Shown here: positions 46,146-57,082 of the stretch, piece by piece | How positions within the stretch are numbered: the first letter of the stretch is position 1 | Layout of the letters: each line of letters opens with the position of its first letter | Source: Thuidium tamariscinum | Lineage: Eukaryota > Streptophyta > Bryopsida > Hypnales > Thuidiaceae | Assembly (NCBI GenBank): GCA_947034885.2 | Contig: OX344752.2 | Location: forward strand, 18,972,001-19,036,000 | Direction of reading: 5' to 3' | DNA length: 64,000 bases | Position numbers and translations under genes: made by a program | Notes under the pieces: generated by a model | Databases searched by the model: none | The model's input: only the letters and a program-made list of their open reading frames with translations | What the model was told of the DNA's origin: nothing

Positions 46146-47020
46146 GATTTTCGAATCTCTAACTTTTTAACTTTTCTCTGTTTGAACTTGAGTCTGAAGC
46201 TAAAGGCGAACTCCTCACTGGGTAGAGAAGATGCATTATTCAAGCATCAGGATTCGATCGAGCACAGGTATGTATATGGTGCGTTTGGTAGGGTTTCAGA
46301 CTGCATTGAATTTGGTTTCTAATCGCTGTGGCCGTGCTCTAGCTTGTTGGTATCTGACTTTGTTGAATGCTGCTTAATTTGATGTCAACGTTGAAACAGC
46401 AGACAGTCCTTAAGTGAACGGATGTGTTCAAATGGCACCTGGCTTCTGTGACTTCGGATCTCTTTTCGCTGTTTGAATCTTTGAATCTGAAGGCGAACTC
46501 CTCACTGGGTGCGGAAGATGCATCTTTCAAGCATCAAAATTCGATCGAGCACAGGTATGTATGATGATATGGTGCGTTTGATAGGGTTTCAGATTGCATT
46601 GAATTTCGTTTCTAAACGCCGTGCCCGTGCTCTAGCTTGTTGATTTTCTAACTTCGTTGAATGCTTTGATGTCAACGTTGAAGCAGCAGACAGTCCATAA
46701 GTGAACGGATCTGTTCAAATGGCACCTGGCTTTTGTGATTTCGAATCTCTTTTCGCTGTTTGGATCTTTGAATCTGAAGGCGAACTCCTCACTGGGTGTA
46801 GAAGATGCGTTATTCTTGCATCAGGATTCGATCAAGCACAGGTATGATCGCTATAATGGTAGGGTTTGGTAGGGTTTCAGATTGCATTGATTTTTGGTTT
46901 CCAAACGCCGTGGCCGTGCTCTAGCTTGTTGATTTCTGACTTCGTTGAATGCTTTGATGTCAACGTTGAAGCAGCAGGCAGTCCATAAGGGAACGAAGAT
47001 GTACAAATGGCAGGCTTGGT
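46146..47020 (+). repeat. Three tandem copies of a 287-bp unit
   Basis: The marker GCGAACTCCTCACTGGGT begins near 46206, 46493 and 46780, an exact 287-base spacing both times. Each unit carries an ATG frame of 12 codons (pattern M-[HR]-x-S-x-I-[RK]-IRSST) ending at ACAG|GTATG. This is followed by GGTAGGGTTTCAGA-type sequence, then GATGTCAACGTTGAA and CAGCAG. The third copy diverges after about 47010. Confidence 0.88.
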
Positions 47021-49200
47021 GTGGGGGAGCAAGTCTTCAACGACAGTGCTATGCTGTTGAACTGTCTCATCCTTTCCACCTTTTTCTTCTTTCAATCATG
47101 CAACTGAAACCATTGTTCTGATCACTGTTTGTCAGCCATCTGGTGCCGTCTTCCTCAGTTTCTCTACAGCAAGGGCAAGGGGCATGAAGTTGCCAAAATA
47201 CACTACATGGTGATTCATTGTTTTTTTATGAAGAAAAGTCAAAATTAATCACAATGAGAAAATAACCAAATCCATTCTCTTAATCCCTAAGCATGTAAAC
47301 TCATCTTCAAAAATTCATCTCAAAGTTGTAGAGTTTGAGTTGTAGATTCTATCCATACAATTGGATTCACCAATGCTATCACCAATATTTTTCTATAAAT
47401 TTTGAAAGGAAAAATTCAAAATTCCTTCAAAATTCAATTACAGGTAAAATATTATCATTTTTTCAGTAAATTTTTTTGTAATGGATTTGAAATGAAGTTC
47501 TCTAATGTAATGATTTTTTTGGAATTTTTGTATTCTTTGATTTTATGACCTCATTTTTGCAATTCCAAATTTAAACTAGGGTCAATGTAAATTAACCACT
47601 TGACAAACTTTCACATTTGTATTTTTAAGAAGATATGTACTCTAGTAACATCAAATCCAACCCTTAGATAGGACAACAACTTCATAAAGAATCTGTAAAA
47701 ATTAGAATGAGTTTCATCTAAGTTGTAATGATAAAAATATGAATTTGAATTTGTACATTGTTGAAAAAGTTGACAAAGAAATCTCAATTTTAATCTCAAG
47801 AAGTAGAAGTAAATGTGGGCATTTTGCAAGGCTAAAATGAATAAAATAAAAGACACCTTGAAAAGAATTTGGACAAAAAATATGTTTTCTTACATTCAAT
47901 AGACTTTTATGAAATATCCAAATGACGCAAAATACCTTTTAGGACATTCTAGGATTAAGGTGGCACTACCTTCACTACCTACCAATATATCCAAAGCCAA
48001 TTGACTTTGTTCTATTAATCAAAAGAGTGTTGAATACTAAGCACTAATCTATTGGTCTTCTATACAAATATTCCCCCATTATATGGCAGAATGTTCTCCA
48101 TTCCAATCCTTGGCATTGTTTATAATGCCAAGTACTATAACATTGATCTTCTACACTACTTATACTTGACTTATGATTTTATATTTGACTTACCAATGCT
48201 TATCACAAAGGGAACTTTCTCCCTTCAAGCCTTCCGTAATGCAAAAGTCCAAAAGTCCTAATCCCAAGGTTCAAAACTCCACCGTTAGGGGGAAAGCCTC
48301 CCACTTTACATTTTTGATTGTTTCTAATCATTTTAATTATCCATTAGTGACACATATCCCTTCAACAATAAATAGATTATTCTATTCCCGCTTTCAAATG
48401 TATATCTTCATAATTATTCAAATAAATCAAGGACTTATAAGTGAGAACAATATGAAGCAATTAATAAAATAGTTCTTAATGATCCAAATAATATGACCAA
48501 GAGTATGACTAGATGCTGGGCATGGATTCAAGCTTACCTTTTTGTCAATTCACATTTAGAAAAATTTACTTTGCATTACACTTCCCTAGATTTGTCCAAA
48601 TGTACTTATTTTATCATGACATTCATACATACCTCTATCATAATCATTTCTCCAAAATATTTACATTCTTTTTTTTCATAAAAATTTCAATTCAATAATG
48701 AATGTTCATCATAACTATAGTCTTCCTAATACAATAGAACTTTTAATAGAATTCTGTCTTTGAAGAGATACACCTATGTACAGTGATGTTACACGAGTCC
48801 ACCCTACACCGCATACAAAGGTCATGAGAACAAAGGCCCATTCATAAACCTTGTACAACAAAAACACCCTAAACCATCCAAATAAGGAATTCAGCATAGA
48901 TGGAGGCAACATTTTCTAAAAATGATATTTTTCTAGTATTGGCAAGTGAAAATCATGAATATTAAAAAAAAAATAGATTTTTCGGATACAATATGTAATT
49001 TCTACAAATTTTCAAAGTGTTGGCTTCCTAGACCTATGGAACCGTCCTATAGGTGCCCCCAAAACTGAATATTGCGAAAATTAGCACTCAGCCAACCAAA
49101 TTTCCCTATGCATCTTTCAGTTGTGTTAGCAAATTACAATCATACATGTGGCAAACATATTAAGACAAGTCTACTGACACATTTGGATAAATCTACAGCA
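47021..49200. other. Intergenic DNA
   Basis: GC-richer to about 47190, then AT-rich. No recognisable gene or element was found. Confidence 0.45.
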
Positions 49201-49244
49201 CAATTTTCCTCCTAAAACTCTCAAGGGATCCTATAGTTTGATGA

Positions 49245-50489
49245 TCAGCATTTCAACCCGGACGAATCTCCCCCTCCATGATGAAAAGCGACACTCCTGA
49301 TCCTCATTGCAAGATTGTTTACGAACAGGGTTAGAACTCCGGAGTCTCCGAAACTGCCAGGGGCAACATCACACTGACAGAAAACACGGAACTCCTTACG
49401 GTTTACAGTGGACGACTCCCGTTCAGATACTGCAAAACTGGCCACCGCTAAAAGAGTTTTCAACACCATTTCAAACCACCAAGAACGATAACTGAAACGT
49501 TATCTTTGATCAAAGTTCAATCAGTTTAGCAACTTCAGATTTGAACAGTAATCCACAAGCAATGCTACTGCAAGGAGTAAACACACAGCCACAAAATATT
49601 AGCTAAAGATTCAGTACCATCATCGCCATTCAAATACCGAAAAAAAACTGTTGCTCTTCCCCATAGAAACGAACTACTAGTGTCACAACATCTGGACTTC
49701 AGGATGTTCCAAAAATCTAAAACTGCTTTAACGAGCAGTGTTAGATTTTCGGAACACAGAATTCAGGAGAAGTGATCGCTCACCCCCTCATGGGCTCGAG
49801 ATACTGTCTACGTAGAGGATTGTACGAAGCAGTCCGGGTAAAATCAAGGAATTTTCTAGACAGTGACGGAGGCAGAAACGACTCTCAAGTCTCAACCGAT
49901 ACAAATATTGTTGTCAAGGCTGGGATCAATGGACCACTGTCATGCAGCGGATAACAAGGGAAGTCAAAGATGGTTAGAATAAATACTCACAACACAACGG
50001 AACATTAACAAAATTCGAAAGACAGAATCCAGGCGATATCCTTAACAGCTCAACGAGCACGAAGTGCTCTGAACATGCGAGATTCCTTAATGGCTCCTGT
50101 CCAAAAAAAATGGAATAGAGAAATACCTGCACAGAGGAGGATTCAATACTGCCAGATCTAAGGGAAGGGATACCACCAGAACCAAAACCTACGGCTGATC
50201 TGAAAAAACTAAGAAGCAGATTGGAGGATGCGAAAAATATGTCCAACTCCAAAGATGCAAAATTCAAGTGCATCCTGCGAAGAACTCTACAGAATCCTAC
50301 TTTAATAGATAATGAAGGAACTCTCCTACGACGCAGCACAGAAACGGCTTGAGAAATGGAGACGTCCGATGATGAAGGTAAACGTCCAGCCTTTACACAT
50401 GCAGCACAGATACATCCATATATACAAAAACCCTTCACCCACTGAAACTTCTGAACACGTTTTCTTAAGATCCTCGAGGCAACCCACAT
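49245..50489 (-). other. Reticulon gene 2 3' region with duplicated downstream block
   Basis: The region lies 3' of the copy 2 stop. It is homologous to the region below copy 1, including the 124-bp identical segment at 50188-50311 and the flanking ATACCTGCACAGAGGAGGAT motif. A - strand donor-like GTGAGTATT at about 49988 parallels one in copy 1. Open frames are present on both strands but match no family. Confidence 0.5.
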
Positions 50490-52044
50490 CTAGAGCGCTT
50501 TCTTCTCCTTAGCTGGAGCCCTAGGGATCTTGCGCAGAACAGCGTCATCCAACTTCTTGTAGTGGACATTCGCGGTATCAACAGCTACCTTGGCGTGATG
50601 ATCGATGACATCCTCATACGTGTCGTAAATGAACGGAATCACGTGCAACAATACCACACCTATCACAAAAACGTAGAATATTCAGGCCCCATTCAAAAGA
50701 ATAAAAATCAAATAAAAAAACATTTTGGTAGAGAATGATAATACAAAAAATAATACATAAAATGATTCCATTTTAACTCAAAATGAATGAATGAACTAAC
50801 CGATCCAAATACTGGTGAGTAAGTTGAACCAAGATGTAACCGTAGATACCAGCCAGAGCACAGCAACAACCTGGAAAGAATAGCAAATGAACCATCAGAT
50901 CACGTCCAAATGTAAAAGTTCAGGACCCTAAACCCAGGATAAACCTGTCGGTATGATTTTTTCCAGTGATCCCAATGCAGTTATTAGAAAGTTCGGACAC
51001 AATCCAAAAACGTACGAGTGAGTACAGACTCAAGCACTCGGCATCAACATTTACCTTAAGGAAGAGCTTGAAATCTTTGCCAAGAGCAACATCCCGAGCA
51101 ATGGCCAAAACCTTGTTAAGCTCCACGCTGAAAGTGTTTGCTGACCTCGTGACGAAGTCTTCGGAAACAGACAACTGAGGAACTGGGGGCCCGGCCCTAT
51201 TCATAAACAAGCCATTACAAGACTCAGAACCCCCGATTAACACGAATCAGATGCAAGTATCAATTCCGCCACAAAATACTACTTCCTGATAATTCTCCAA
51301 TGAAGAAAATAAAGACATACCGGTTTAATAAAGCGGCAACATTCGCCCAGACGAAAAGGATAACCACCACGAACAGAAGGATGTTCGACAGAAGCGTCAG
51401 GAAGGTGTAGCCAGACTTCTCCAAGAGAAACCAAGTAAGAGTAGACCCAGCTAACACTCCCGCAGATAGACGTTTGTCCTTCCACAAGAACGAATCGGCA
51501 GCTGTACAGGACAGACACGAAGATAAGCGAATAGATCTTTGACTGAATTCGTCAAAAAATCGTCTCTCCGAAACTCTGCTTCAAAAACCCAAGAAAAATT
51601 GAGATGTCTACGTAGTAAAAGATCATCACAGGGATGAATTTTGACTTCAGATAATCCCAGCATGTCAGGAGTCAAAACTTGCATGCAATTACAAGTGACC
51701 CACACCCTATATATACATGAAAACCAAAATGGCGACACAATAACGGTGTGAGAAATCAGAAGTATCGTGACTACTACTACATAGAAGAAATGTTAAGGCA
51801 ATCGTAAGACAGTCTTTCATGAGATTGATGTCCTCAGCTAGAAAAGAAACTCACCTCGGCCTCCACCAAGAATTTGGTGCACGTTCTTATCCTTGGTCAA
51901 GAACCGGTTTCCTGGTCCATACCCGGAGGCATACCCTGCGGAGGGAGCCGCGTCGGTAGCAGGCATTCTGTATGATGCCTGAGTGGCAGTGTCCTTCACA
52001 GACTCCACCGTGGGGTTGGTGGTGACATCGCTTTGTTCAGACAT
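50490..52044 (-). CDS. Reticulon-like protein (RTNLB), copy 2
   Basis: Predicted 250-residue ER-shaping membrane protein. Five exons join in frame with GT-AG introns: 52044-51855, 51501-51321, 51196-51055, 50870-50801 and 50659-50490. Exons 2 to 5 have exactly the same lengths (181, 142, 70 and 170 bases) as in copy 1; exon 1 is one codon longer. The N-terminus MSEQSDVTTNPTVESVKDTA differs most from copy 1. The reticulon homology domain is conserved, with hydrophobic hairpins TLTWFLLEKSGYTFLTLLSN onward and ALLWLVSTVTSWFNLLTSIW onward and tail RAPAKEKKAL. Both hairpins are intact and there is no frameshift, so it should be functional. The donor after exon 4 is GTTAGT, a less common form. Confidence 0.93.
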
Positions 52045-53088
52045 GGCTGCGGCGTTAACTTGTCAAATCTGCTCAAGTTCCAACCTCAATCAACACCAAG
52101 CACAGTCGCGACACTTGCAATCATTCCCGAATCACCCGAGCTATCAAGAAACACGAACTCACTAACTCGAAACACCGCACGCCCTCCCCAAAACACAGAA
52201 AGACACTCCTCTGCCTACGAAGCAGCTGTAAACCACCACAACACCGATCGCAACCCAAACTAGCTACAGATTTCAATAAACAGATCCAAATGACCCAAAC
52301 AAATAGAGAAAACAAAACTCATGCCAACTCTCGTTAAAACCACGCCACTATCCTTTCACCTCCCCAACACAAGACATTAAAAAAAACACGCGTCCTCACA
52401 AATCTCACACCTCTGAAACCAAAACACACATCAAGTCTCAAACCAACTCACATCACCAACCCCTGAGTACAGTAGGCGCAATTTTTTCCTAAAAAAGAGA
52501 TAGAAAAGACCGTTATAATCCCGGGCACAGATCCAAGCTCGACTTCCTTCACCTCACCACTTCACCTTGCCACTCACGCTTGCCATTCGGAGGACCACTG
52601 ACGACAACAACAAGAGCAAAGGAGCCAAGGAACGAGCATCAGGGAGAGACAAAGCTTACTCAGAAAGGGAAAAACGATCCACTCAGAGCCGCCCGAATTG
52701 CAACAGCGGAGCTTGCGACGACCGCTGCGAAGGAGAAGCAAAAGGAGAGAGCGCAACGGAGCGCAAGACCTAACTCGGAGCAATCGAGTGGGGAATTAGA
52801 AGGGCTGGCAGAACGTCTTCGGAGACAAAAGGGTTGGGACTTGGGAGAGAGGGAGGTGGGAGGCTGGGAGCAGGAGGGAACCTGAGGGAGCGAGTGGGGA
52901 GCGGCCGGGTGGCAGGAGCGTACAGGTGGGAGCGGAAGGGTGGAGGACGGGGGAGGGAGGGCCCGGGCGGCATGCACGGCGGACGGGTGGCAGGAAGGGG
53001 AACAGGTGGGAGCGGGTCGGTGGCAGCGAGGAGGATGGGTGGCTGGTGAAGTGCCATGGAACGGGGTGACAAACTCACTGATTTACCT
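52045..53088 (-). promoter_or_regulatory. Leader and promoter region of reticulon copy 2
   Basis: Patchily homologous to the region above copy 1 and strongly GC- and G-rich on + at about 52800-53050 (GGGAGGG and GGTGGCAGG motifs). Long open frames on both strands here result from the biased composition. No TATA element could be assigned with confidence. Confidence 0.5.
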
Positions 53089-53090
53089 TA

Positions 53091-53384
53091 AGGTAGGGGG
53101 CTGTAAAACCGACCCTTTACCAGCTGATTTGCATTTGGGGGAAGCTAAATTCCTTAAAGGAATTTTTAGTAAATTTTCATGGTAAGAAAAATGGAATTGG
53201 CATCTAACCCAAGTCATTTCATATTTTTTGGACCTTCATGGAATTAGTTATGAATTTTTTAAGTTGAAAACACAATGGTTTCTAAAAGCGACCCCCTGCT
53301 GAAATGTACACTTTTGGTACATGTTAGAGGCAAAATCTACCAGATCGCTTTTAGAGATAGGGTCACAATTACAGCCGCGTACCT
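53091..53384 (+). mobile_element. TA-flanked MITE with AGGTAGGGGGCTGTAA ends, R2 copy 3 (294 bp)
   Basis: The left terminus AGGTAGGGGGCTGTAA and the reverse-complemented right terminus AGGTACGCGGCTGTAA differ at two bases of 16. TA lies at 53089-53090 and 53385-53386. Subterminal CTAAAAGCGACC and GATCGCTTTTAG are also inverted. The interior contains the R2 repeat seen at 5097 and 6746, making this the most complete copy. Confidence 0.8.
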
Positions 53385-53386
53385 TA

Positions 53387-54611
53387 TTAGTGTGGGTTTA
53401 TTAGTGTAGGTTTATTGATGTGGGTGACATTAATTTGTCATATTACAATGGCTATATACACTAGAAGCACCCAAAATCGTTAGTCTAAGCAATTTAGAAT
53501 AGGTGGAGGGATCTTTTAGAGAAAATATTTTTGTAGTAATAGCAATTGAAAATTTTGAATTTGCAAAAAGAAATTAGAATTTTTAGATGTGGTACATAAC
53601 CGTTTTGAATTTTTAAAGTTGCAGCTCTACAAATCACAAAATCTGTCATACATATGGATCTAAAACCAAAATTTGATTCATCAATAAATCAACAATAGCT
53701 AAGGAAGGAGATAATTGAATGACATTTGTAAAGAACACTTTAATGGAAATCTAGGGACACATTTTGTGGAAGTTTAGGACACAAGAATGCTCATAGGTGT
53801 TTTATACATTTGAAGGAATTACAATACAAATCAACATTTTTATTTTGAGCAAAAATTTGCTTAATTCACCAAATTCTAAGAACATGGCCACATCTACCGC
53901 AAAATTCAAACTTTGTATAAGCTCTTTTGCAATGCTTTTCATCTCTAACTTTGTCGTATAGCAGCCATTTGCCCCACTACAACATGGTGTAGGCAAGACT
54001 CCAAAATGAACAAACTCTACTGCCAAGTAATCTAGTTTATTTTTCTTTACATTTTAACTAAAATCAAATTGGTCTTTTGTTTGTTGAAATCATATCCTCT
54101 ATGTTAGAGGAATTCTCAAAATGCTTTGAGTTTCCAAGAAGACAAAGCCTATTAAATCCACGTAGGGTGGAGGGAAGTGCCCCAACCCATATGAAATCTA
54201 TGAATTTGAATTAGATTGAATTAGAATGAACTCCTACTAGTTCAAATAGTTATAATTCAAACTCCCCATTTAGACTGAGTTTCCACCACCAACTTTGTGT
54301 AGATGTAATAATGTGAGTTTCCAAGTAGGAAACAACCCTTTTTTCAGCACCATCGGGGGCTAGATTGCACCATTTCAAAATAAATGTCTTTTTTTTACGA
54401 GAAAAAAGTAAATTTTTTTGCCTAAATTTTTCCAGTGTTCTTTAAAATACGGATGAAGTCACCAAATTTGAATGAAATAGTGTATGAATATGATGGAAAA
54501 GTGTTTTTTTAAGTCCAAAAGACGGATGAATGTAGAAATATAATGCTTCACCAAATTTGAAGTGATTATCATCTTAATACAATCTCAAAAAGTAAAAAAA
54601 AAGGGCTAGTG
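53387..54611. other. AT-rich intergenic DNA
   Basis: A short tandem of TATTAGTGTGGGTT-like units lies at about 53387-53427. No gene was recognised. Confidence 0.45.
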
Positions 54612-54781
54612 GAAAGTAGAGCTCACTACATTCTCTTGGAATGGAAGAAGGTGTTCCAATCTATGTGGGATAGATAAGAGTATAAACTTCAAGGAGTTCT
54701 TTCAAGTTCATACTCTTATTTATCCTACATGGGTTGGAACACCTTTTTCTACACCAAGAAGAAATAATGAGTTCTACTTTA
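54612..54781. repeat. Imperfect hairpin with about 78-bp arms
   Basis: The left arm contains GAAGGTGTTCCAATCTATG and TAGATAAGAGTAT. The right arm carries their complements with scattered mismatches (CATGGGTTGGAACACCTTT). The loop is a few bases near 54692. It may be a foldback element or an inverted-duplication locus able to form a long hairpin RNA. Confidence 0.72.
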
Positions 54782-55605
54782 CACTTGAAAATTTAGACCA
54801 AGATGAAATTGAATTTTCATCTTCATTTTTGAGATAAGTATATATAGTCCCCGTTTCATTGAGAATGTCCTAATAAGCATTTCATTTTTAAAACAACAAA
54901 CAAACTAGAAGGTCAGATGGGGCTTTTACCTTGATATTGGGGTCCAAAAAGGAGTCAACCTCCTTGCTGAGCTACAACCAAGGCTCTATATGTGGTTGTT
55001 TGCCTATTATATTTGGTAGTGGCTGGCCTGTTTTTGGCCTTGGTTGTGTTTACCATGGGGCAATAATTTTCACCAGGCCTAGCCAAATATCGAGTTTGCA
55101 TCACTTGAAGAACAACCATGACCATGCTCTAACCTCTTTATTGTTGCTCCCTCTAAAAATTGGCCTATACAACAAAATCAAGAGGTGGCATGTGGCTAAA
55201 AAAAACTTTATAGAGAAGTCCATTTTTCCAATTCAGGGAAAAAAACACATGGATTGGAGAAGAACTCTAATTGAATTGATTAAATTTCTATCTTGGGATT
55301 AAAGAACAATCTTGGTTCATTTTTTGAATAGGGTACTATTTAAACTTTCTCATACAAAGCTTTTTTAATGAAAACCATTTTCTCCTTTTGTCAAGGGATA
55401 AGAGCTACAATATGAAAGTCTTTATCTATGTTAATAGTAGTAGTTGACTTTTCAAGTAAGGCTCAATAAACTTCCTCTTAACCATTGTAAATGTATCTTT
55501 TGCTAATGCAAAGCCTCAACCATCTACATAAAGAATCAATAAAAGCTCCATTCATGATTTTTTTCCAATTGGTTCTAATTTAGAGAAGAAGAGGCTCTCC
55601 ATCAA
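54782..55605. other. AT-rich DNA with an element fragment
   Basis: A GC-richer patch at about 54900-55130 shares CCAGGCCTAGCCAAAT and CCATGCTCTAA-type motifs with the element at 4580-4994, so it is probably a related copy whose left end was not identified. A 123-codon frame overlapping it is not recognisable. Confidence 0.4.
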
Positions 55606-57069
55606 GGTTGCTATTTTGTGAGCCTATGAGCGTGAGCTTGAGAGCCTGTGAGCCTGTGAGCCTACACAATTTTTTGAAGATTCCATCTAAAACTTTTGGC
55701 CAAATTTGATTAACTTTGGTAAATTTTAATGCTTATTACCGTGGAACTATTATCGTGGACCTATTACCGTCGTCCCTTGAATAACTTTGTTTTACCGTTT
55801 ATTGTACTTTGTTAGATTTTATGAAGAAAAAAAATTAGTGACTAATTATAATTTTTTTGAAATCAAATGAGGTTATTTCACAAATTTAGATTTTTGTGAA
55901 CACTCTCCTTAGTCTTGCTTCTTGATACCCCTTGGCACCAAGGGGAGTTCCATAGCTCTGATTTAAAAAAATTCTTTTTTCTCCCGCAATTGTGGGACTC
56001 CCCTCGACGTCGAGGAGAGTCACTTGGCCAAAAAAAAAAATTTTTTTTTTGCAATAATAATTTTATCGGAGCTGTGGGACTCCTCTCGGCGCCGAGGGGT
56101 ACTAAGAAGCAAGACCAAGGAAAGTGTTCACAAAAATTTAGCAAAGCTTGACAAATATTGTTTCAAGATGATAAATAAACAACCATTGGATCAAGAAAGA
56201 AGAAATGAATCCCTTCATTGGATGAACAAGAGGATAATGAATCAATTAATTAGCAATCTTGTGTAACAAAGTTCATTCTTTACAAAAGTAATCCCTATCA
56301 ATCAAATATTTTTTTTAAATCTTAACAAGTTCCATAATTGATATATTAAGACAAAACTGTAGGTGCCTACATTGACCTTTGAGAAGACCTATGCTACTAT
56401 AAAATACTCATAAACAAAATGAAATTTGGTGCAACTAAATTCTTTCCATTTATAATGAAATCATACAAACCAATTTTTTTCTAAAATTTAAACAAGTCCA
56501 TTGACTTAAAAATGAAGAGGGAATAATTGATGCCCTCCTATTGGCCTTAAGAAGACTTATAATGCTACAAGACATGATCAACCAAAATAAAATTTAGTAT
56601 AGCAAAGATTTTTATCAACAAATTTTCTTTCTAAAATCTAAACAACTATGATAATAATACATCAATAAAAATCATTAGTACCATTCCCTAGACCTCAAAA
56701 AAATCTGCATTATTAGAGGATAATGATCAACCAATACTTTATATTAACTTAATTCCATCTTTATTTATTTTTCATATCAATTGAGTTCTTCATTTTTGAA
56801 ATGTATACTTTTAAGTAAGATTGAAAATTAGAATCTTCATCCAATTTCAACATAACCACGGTAATAGGTCCACAGTAATAGGCCTATAAAAATAGGTACT
56901 AAAATTTATTAGAAATAAAAAATTTTGATTCAAATTTTAAGATGGAATCAATTTTAATGAATAAAATTAAGTTTTATAATACTTCTTCAAACTTTTAAGC
57001 TCTGTGCTCACAAAATCCCTACTCTACGCTCACAGGCTCACGCTCACAAGCTCACAGAATAGCACCGTT
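55606..57069. mobile_element. Large MULE-like element with GTGAGC-rich terminal repeats
   Basis: The left end GGTTGCTATTTTGTGAGCCT and the reverse-complemented right end AACGGTGCTATTCTGTGAGC are followed on both sides by repeated GTGAGC/CTGTGAGC units. GGCTCTCCATCAA (55593-55605) and GGCTTTCCATCAA (57070-57082) flank it as a probable target duplication. Subterminal TATTACCGTGGA-type repeats (about 55735 and 56857) are also inverted. The element has no transposase and carries a nested hairpin. Confidence 0.65.
55886..56142. repeat. GC-rich long hairpin nested in the MULE-like element
   Basis: Arms of about 80 bp are inverted copies: TTTTTGTGAACACTCTCCTT...GTCTTGCTTCTTGATACCCC on the left and its complement ending near 56142. 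A middle palindrome CCTCGACGTCGAGG lies at about 55993-56006. The arms are far richer in GC than the surroundings. Confidence 0.72.
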
Positions 57070-57082
57070 GGCTTTCCATCAA

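Noticed and set aside
52660..53078. Pro/Ser-rich frames upstream of reticulon 2
   Set aside because: These are low-complexity G-rich DNA read on the opposite strand, not conserved with copy 1.
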